NCBI RefSeq assembly: GCF_015209725.1
Contig: NZ_CP063656.1
Location: forward strand, 1,471,001 to 1,535,000
Source: Lysobacter ciconiae
GTDB taxonomy: Bacteria > Pseudomonadota > Gammaproteobacteria > Xanthomonadales > Xanthomonadaceae
Length of the DNA: 64,000 bases
Direction: 5' to 3'
Shown here: piece by piece, positions 59,543 to 64,000 of the stretch
How positions within the stretch are numbered: position 1 is the first letter of the stretch
Layout of the letters: every line of letters starts with the position of its first letter
Position numbers and translations under genes: made by a program
The notes under the pieces: model-generated
What the model was told of the DNA's origin: nothing
The model's input: only the letters and a program-made list of their open reading frames with translations
The model's database searches: none

Positions 59543-60823
59543 ATGCGTTTTCGATCAGCGGCATTGGCCGCGTTCGTCGTCGTGTGTGCCGTGGCATTTC
59601 CCACGCACGCCGCCGGCCCCCTTACTCTGGACGACGCCTTTCTTCGCGTTGCCAGCACTCATCCCAATCTGCGCCTGTTTGGCGCCCGCCATGAGGTCCT
59701 GGCAGCCGAGTTGGAGCGAGCCTCCTTGCGCCCGGTGCTGGTCGCTGGCGCCGAACTCGAGAACGTGCTGGGTACCGGCCCGGCCAGCGGTCTCGACAGC
59801 GCCGAGATCACGCTGAGCCTCGCTTCCGTGTTGGAGCGGGGCGGCAAGCTCGATGCCCGCCGCACGTTCGCGCAGAGCCGCATCGACGCGCTGGCCATCG
59901 CGCGCGAGGCGCAGCGCTTGGATCTTCTGGCCGAAGTGGCCCGCCGCTACCTCGCAGTCATCGGTGCGCAACGACAAGGCGAGCTCGCGCGGCTGGACGT
60001 CGACCAGCGCGAGCGCACCGTCACTGCGGCGCGCCGACGTCACGAGGCGGGCGCCTCGCCCGAGTCGGTCGTACTCACCGCCCAGGCGGCCCTGGCGCGG
60101 GCCGAACTGGATGGGGCTCGGGCTCGACAGCGTGAGACAGCCGCCCGCCAACATCTCGCAGCCCTTTGGGGCGAGCGCAATCCGGCATTCGAGATCGCCG
60201 GGGGCGATCCGCTGGCAGTGCCGCGGGTCGCGGACTTCGCGGTACTCGCCGACTGGCTGCAACGCACCCCTGAGCTCGCGCAGTTCGTCGATCAGCAGCG
60301 CATTGGCGAGGCACGCCTGCGACTGGCGCGCAGCGAGGCGACCCCCGACCTCGACTGGCAGGTCGGCATCCGGCGGATGGCGGATGGCGAAAACTTCGGC
60401 TTAGTCGGCAGTGTCTCGATCCCACTGGGCACCACCAGCCGCGCACAACCGGGCATCCGTGCCGCACGTGCCGAGTTGACCGCGTTGGAAATCGAACGAG
60501 AGGCCACGGGTCTGTCGCTCTACTCCACCCTTGCCGAGGCGCATGGCCGCTTCGGTGTGGCGCGCCTGGAAGCGCAGCGGCTGGGTGAGGACGTGCTCCC
60601 ACGCCTGGCCAAGGCCGAAGCCGCGGCCGCCACCGCGTATCGCGCAGGGGCGGCCAGCTATCTGGAGTGGTCGAGCCTGCAGGCAGAGCGCGCCGCGGCC
60701 CGGCGGCAACAAGTGGAGGCGGCGCTGGAAGCCCAGCGCGCTCTGATCGAAATCCAGCGGCTGACCGGCCAGGCATTCATCGCCGGCCCGGGCTCGCACG
60801 AAAACCAAGGAGCAACACCATGA
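59543..60823 (+). CDS. czcC: Outer-membrane efflux channel CzcC
   Basis: A 426-residue TolC-family protein with a signal peptide (residues 5-24, ending THAAG) and two helical repeats (ELERASLRPVLVAGAELENV; RYLAVIGAQRQGELARLDV; AALARAELDGARARQRETAA). It forms the outer duct for CzcA/CzcB. The czcB ATG overlaps its stop by 4 bases. The leader gene ends 56 bases upstream. Confidence 0.9.
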   Translation: MRFRSAALAAFVVVCAVAFPTHAAGPLTLDDAFLRVASTHPNLRLFGARHEVLAAELERASLRPVLVAGAELENVLGTGPASGLDSAEITLSLASVLERGGKLDARRTFAQSRIDALAIAREAQRLDLLAEVARRYLAVIGAQRQGELARLDVDQRERTVTAARRRHEAGASPESVVLTAQAALARAELDGARARQRETAARQHLAALWGERNPAFEIAGGDPLAVPRVADFAVLADWLQRTPELAQFVDQQRIGEARLRLARSEATPDLDWQVGIRRMADGENFGLVGSVSIPLGTTSRAQPGIRAARAELTALEIEREATGLSLYSTLAEAHGRFGVARLEAQRLGEDVLPRLAKAEAAAATAYRAGAASYLEWSSLQAERAAARRQQVEAALEAQRALIEIQRLTGQAFIAGPGSHENQGATP

Positions 60824-61791
60824 AGCCTACTCACCTGATCCCCGCGCTGGCGCTGGCGCTAAGCCTGGCGGCCTGTGGTGGTGACTCGGACCAGCCGGCG
60901 AAGGACACCCCTGCCGACGAGACGGCTGACCACGGCACAGAGGCCGACGACCATGGCCATGAGGCGGGTGAAGTCGCCAGCACGGTCATTCCGGCCGAGA
61001 TCGCCGAGAAGTCCGGTATCAAGACGCGGCCCGTCGGCCCCGGCGTGATTGCCGACGAGCACGAGGTGCAAGGCCTGCTGACCGCGGTCGATGGCCGTGT
61101 TGCCCAGATCTCCGCCCGCTTTCCCGGACCGATCCGTTCGCTGCGCGCCAACGCCGGCGACCAGGTTCGCGCCGGTCAGACGCTTGCGACGATCGAGAGC
61201 AACCTGAGCCTGAGCACCTACAGCGTGACCGCGCCGATCTCCGGTGTGATCGTCGAGCGCAACGCCTCGGTCGGCGGCCTGGCCAGCGAAGGCACTCCGC
61301 TGTTCGAGATCGCCGACCTGTCCCAGCTCTGGGTCGACCTGCACATCTTCGGAGCCGACGCCCAGCACATCCAGCCGGGCGTGCCGGTAACCGTCACCCG
61401 CATGAGCGATGGCGAGACGCTGCTCACCACGCTCGAACGTGTGCTACCGGGCATGGCCACGGCGAGCCAAAGCACTGTTGCCCGCGCGACGATCGACAAC
61501 ACCGACAGCCAGTGGCGTCCGGGAACTGCGGTCAAGGCGCGGATCACGGTCGCGCAGCAGCCGGTTGATCTGGTGGTGCCGTTAACCGCGCTGCAGTCGA
61601 TGGATGGCCGGGAGGCCGTGTTCGTGCGCGAGGGCGAGACATACCAGGCCCGACACGTCGAGCTCGGCGTGCGCGATGCCACGCAGGTGCAGATCCTGTC
61701 AGGCCTGAGTGTGGGCGAGGAGGTCGTGGTCGCGGAGAGCTACCTGATCAAGGCGGACATCGGCAAGGAGGGCGCGGCGCATGAGCACTGA
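60820..61791 (+). CDS. czcB: Periplasmic adaptor CzcB
   Basis: A 323-residue membrane-fusion lipoprotein: lipobox LSLAACGG at about residue 17, then an Asp/His-rich stretch (ETADHGTEADDHGHEAGE) that could bind zinc. The barrel-sandwich core follows (VAQISARFPGPIRSLRANAG, VTAPISGVIVERNASVGG), then beta-barrel segments (LSQLWVDLHIFGADAQHI). It is shorter than CzcB of Cupriavidus. The start overlaps czcC by 4 bases, and its end overlaps czcA by 11 bases. Confidence 0.92.
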   Translation: MKPTHLIPALALALSLAACGGDSDQPAKDTPADETADHGTEADDHGHEAGEVASTVIPAEIAEKSGIKTRPVGPGVIADEHEVQGLLTAVDGRVAQISARFPGPIRSLRANAGDQVRAGQTLATIESNLSLSTYSVTAPISGVIVERNASVGGLASEGTPLFEIADLSQLWVDLHIFGADAQHIQPGVPVTVTRMSDGETLLTTLERVLPGMATASQSTVARATIDNTDSQWRPGTAVKARITVAQQPVDLVVPLTALQSMDGREAVFVREGETYQARHVELGVRDATQVQILSGLSVGEEVVVAESYLIKADIGKEGAAHEH

Positions 61792-64000
61792 CGCCACAGC
61801 CCACCAGACCGGCCTGCTGGAGCGGCTCGTCCGCTTCTCGATCCGGCATCGCTGGATGATGCTGGTGCTGACCCTGGGGCTGATCGGAGTGGGCATCTGG
61901 AGCTTTACCCGGCTCCCGATCGATGCAACCCCCGACATCACCAACGTCCAGGTGCAGATCAACACCGAGGCGCCCGGCTACTCGCCACTGGAGTCCGAGC
62001 AGCGGGTCACCTATCCGATTGAAACGGCGCTCGCCGGCTTGCCCCGGCTCGACTACACGCGCTCGCTGTCGCGATACGGCTTGTCGCAGGTCACCATCGT
62101 GTTCGAAGACGGTACCGACCTGTACTTCGCCAGACAGCAGGTAGCCGAGCGCCTGCAGCAGATCCGCTCACAGATTCCCGAGGGGCTGGAGCCCGAAATG
62201 GGGCCGATCTCGACCGGTTTGGGCGAGATCTTCATGTACACCGTCGACGCAGCGCCCGAAGCGACCAAGCCGGACGGCACGCCGTGGACCGCCACTGACC
62301 TGCGCACCCTGCAGGACTGGGTCATCCGGCCGCAGATGCGCAACACCCCCGGAGTGACCGAGGTCAACACGATGGGCGGCTTCGAGCGGCAGATCCACAT
62401 CACCCCGGATCCGTCCAAGCTGGTCGCACTCGGCTTCACGCTGCAGGACATCGTCGACGCGGTGGCCGCCAACAACCAGAACATGGGTGCCGGCTACATC
62501 GAGCGCAACGGTCAGCAATACCTAGTGCGCGTGCCCGGCCAGGTTGGTGGGATCGACGAGATCCGGAACATCGTGCTGGACCGACGCGACGGCCTGCCGA
62601 TCCGGGTCGCTGACGTGGCACAGGTGGGTGAGGGTCCGGAGCTTCGCACTGGCGCGGCGACCCAGAACGGCGAAGAGGTCGTGCTGGGCACCGCGTCGAT
62701 GCTGGTCGGCTCCAACAGCCGAACGGTCGCGCAGGCCGCGGCGGCGAAGCTGCAGGATGCGAACGCAAGCTTGCCGGAAGGGGTCACCGCGACGGCGGTC
62801 TACGACCGCACCGAACTGGTCGAACGCACCATGCAGACCATCTCGAAGAACCTGATCGAGGGTGCCTTGCTGGTGATCGTGGTCCTGTTCCTGCTGTTGG
62901 GGAACTTCCGCGCCGCGCTCATCACCGCAGCCGTCATCCCGCTGGCCATGCTGTTCACCATCACCGGCATGGTGCGTGGCGGCGTGTCGGGGAACCTGAT
63001 GAGCCTCGGTGCGCTCGACTTCGGGCTGATCGTCGATGGCGCGGTCATCATCATCGAGAACGTTCTGCGGCGGTTTGGCGAGATGCAGCGCCGACTTGGT
63101 CGGACGCTGACACGCGAGGAACGCAACGACCTGACGGCCACCGCCACGGTCGAAGTCATCCGGCCCAGCCTGTTCGGCATGTTCATCATCGCCGCGGTGT
63201 ACCTGCCGATCTTCGCGCTGACCGGGATCGAGGGGAAGATGTTCCACCCCATGGCGATCACCGTGGTGCTGGCCCTCACCGGTGCAATGGTCCTGTCGCT
63301 GACCTTCGTTCCCGCGTCCATCGCGATCTTCATGGGCAACCGCGTCGAGGAGAAGGAGAACAGACTGGTCCAATGGACGCGGCGGCGCTATGAGCCGTTG
63401 CTTGCGTGGTCGCTTCACCGGCAGAACTGGGTATTTGGCGGGGCACTTGCCCTGGTCGCCGTGTCCCTGCTGCTCGCCACGCGTCTGGGCAGCGAGTTCA
63501 TTCCCAGCCTGGACGAGGGGGACATCGCCATGCACGCGATCCGTATCCCAGGGACGGGTCTGGAGCAGTCGGTGAAGATGCAACTCGCCGTGGAGGAGCG
63601 ACTGATGCAGGTTCCCGAGGTGGAGCGGATCTTCAGCAAGATCGGCACGGCGGAGGTGGCGACTGACCCGATGCCACCGAACGTCGCCGACACGTTCCTG
63701 ATGATGAAGCCGCGCGAGCAATGGCCCGATCCACGCAAGCCAAAGGACGTGCTGATCGACGAGATCGAGGCGGCGGTGGCGACGCTTCCGGGCAACAACT
63801 ACGAGTTCACGCAACCGATCGAAATGCGGACCAACGAGCTGATATCCGGCGTACGGGCGGACGTGGCGGTCAAGGTGTTCGGTGATGACCTGGACACGCT
63901 GATCGAAGTAGCCGAACAGGTTGAAGCGGTTGCCAGGCAGATCGAGGGCGCGGCCGACGTCAAGACCGAGCAGGCGACAGGCTTGCCACTGCTGACGATC
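61781..64000 (+). CDS. czcA: Heavy-metal RND pump CzcA, incomplete at window end
   Basis: The frame opens at ATG 61781, inside the czcB end, and continues to the window edge (740 codons of an expected 1030-1050). RND features: first helix WMMLVLTLGLIGVGIWSFT, periplasmic loop 1 with NVQVQINTEAPGYSPLESEQ, helix 4 LGALDFGLIVDGAVIIIEN and then the second loop (GSEFIPSLDEGDIAMHAIRI). The DFG...DGA signature in helix 4 marks the HME1/CzcA type for Zn/Co/Cd, unlike the Cu/Ag signature in CusA at 13904. It is the inner-membrane, proton-driven part of CzcCBA. Confidence 0.95.
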   Translation, partial: MSTDATAHQTGLLERLVRFSIRHRWMMLVLTLGLIGVGIWSFTRLPIDATPDITNVQVQINTEAPGYSPLESEQRVTYPIETALAGLPRLDYTRSLSRYGLSQVTIVFEDGTDLYFARQQVAERLQQIRSQIPEGLEPEMGPISTGLGEIFMYTVDAAPEATKPDGTPWTATDLRTLQDWVIRPQMRNTPGVTEVNTMGGFERQIHITPDPSKLVALGFTLQDIVDAVAANNQNMGAGYIERNGQQYLVRVPGQVGGIDEIRNIVLDRRDGLPIRVADVAQVGEGPELRTGAATQNGEEVVLGTASMLVGSNSRTVAQAAAAKLQDANASLPEGVTATAVYDRTELVERTMQTISKNLIEGALLVIVVLFLLLGNFRAALITAAVIPLAMLFTITGMVRGGVSGNLMSLGALDFGLIVDGAVIIIENVLRRFGEMQRRLGRTLTREERNDLTATATVEVIRPSLFGMFIIAAVYLPIFALTGIEGKMFHPMAITVVLALTGAMVLSLTFVPASIAIFMGNRVEEKENRLVQWTRRRYEPLLAWSLHRQNWVFGGALALVAVSLLLATRLGSEFIPSLDEGDIAMHAIRIPGTGLEQSVKMQLAVEERLMQVPEVERIFSKIGTAEVATDPMPPNVADTFLMMKPREQWPDPRKPKDVLIDEIEAAVATLPGNNYEFTQPIEMRTNELISGVRADVAVKVFGDDLDTLIEVAEQVEAVARQIEGAADVKTEQATGLPLLTI

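Noticed and set aside
1..64000. CRISPR arrays
   Set aside because: No regularly spaced 25-40 base repeats were seen; the only tandem repeats are coding Met/His units in CopA and CopB.

Overview
The window looks like accessory DNA of a GC-rich gammaproteobacterium of the Xanthomonadaceae/Lysobacteraceae type (Stenotrophomonas, Lysobacter, Luteimonas or a relative). This is inferred from the copL-copA-copB arrangement, small BPSL0761-like proteins, Cys/His-rich secreted leader proteins ahead of metal operons, and general gene style. No ribosomal RNA, complete tRNA or housekeeping core was seen, so the replicon (chromosomal island or plasmid) cannot be decided.

Layout. (1) 1-2165: a repeat with a 20-base palindrome, a broken BPSL0761-like gene, a full IS3-family element, and fragments of an IS5-type transposase and of another protein. 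(2) 2202-13354, minus strand: a metabolic operon with 4-base gene overlaps (MBL-fold/beta-CASP protein, AMP/thymidine phosphorylase, PRPP synthetase, phosphoketolase, UbiB-like kinase), followed by a copper ATPase and acetate kinase. (3) 13377-31187, minus strand: a large copper/silver block with a P-type ATPase remnant, CusABC-type efflux with a leader protein, a CopA-type ATPase, two DUF411 lipoproteins, TatA, CopD, CopC, a four-helix copper storage protein, an NTF2-like protein, cytochrome c, CopB, the CopA multicopper oxidase and CopL. (4) 31302-36195, minus strand: histidine utilisation, hutC-hutU-hutH-hutG. (5) 36346-42180, plus strand: a divergent unit of a secreted Cys/His-rich protein, a TonB-dependent receptor, a PepSY protein and a PepSY-ferredoxin-FAD/NAD reductase. 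(6) 42426-47432: a defence-like segment of visibly lower GC, with a JetD remnant, a second copy of the palindromic repeat, a PIN-domain protein, an OLD/GajA-like nuclease and a UvrD/GajB-like helicase. (7) 47895-51152: a truncated second IS3 copy, two tandem BPSL0761-like genes, a frameshifted LytTR regulator and gene debris. (8) 51351-58743: an arsenic island (BASS-family permease, two kinds of arsenate reductase plus a broken third copy, ArsH, ArsR, ArsB-like pump, GAPDH-ArsJ pair). (9) 59094-64000: a czc-type leader plus CzcC, CzcB and CzcA; CzcA runs off the window.

How it works together. The copper genes cover oxidation and sequestration in the periplasm, export from the cytoplasm by ATPase, efflux to the outside by RND pump and cytosolic storage. 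Arsenic is reduced, or conjugated to 3-phosphoglycerate, and pumped out; CzcCBA should remove Zn/Cd/Co. The phosphoketolase-acetate kinase group can be read as a route from nucleoside or pentose phosphate to acetyl phosphate and ATP. Two direct copies of the palindromic repeat (near 127 and 43078) and two direct IS3 copies (566 and 47895) bracket most of the cargo, so the region was probably assembled by several mobile-element events.
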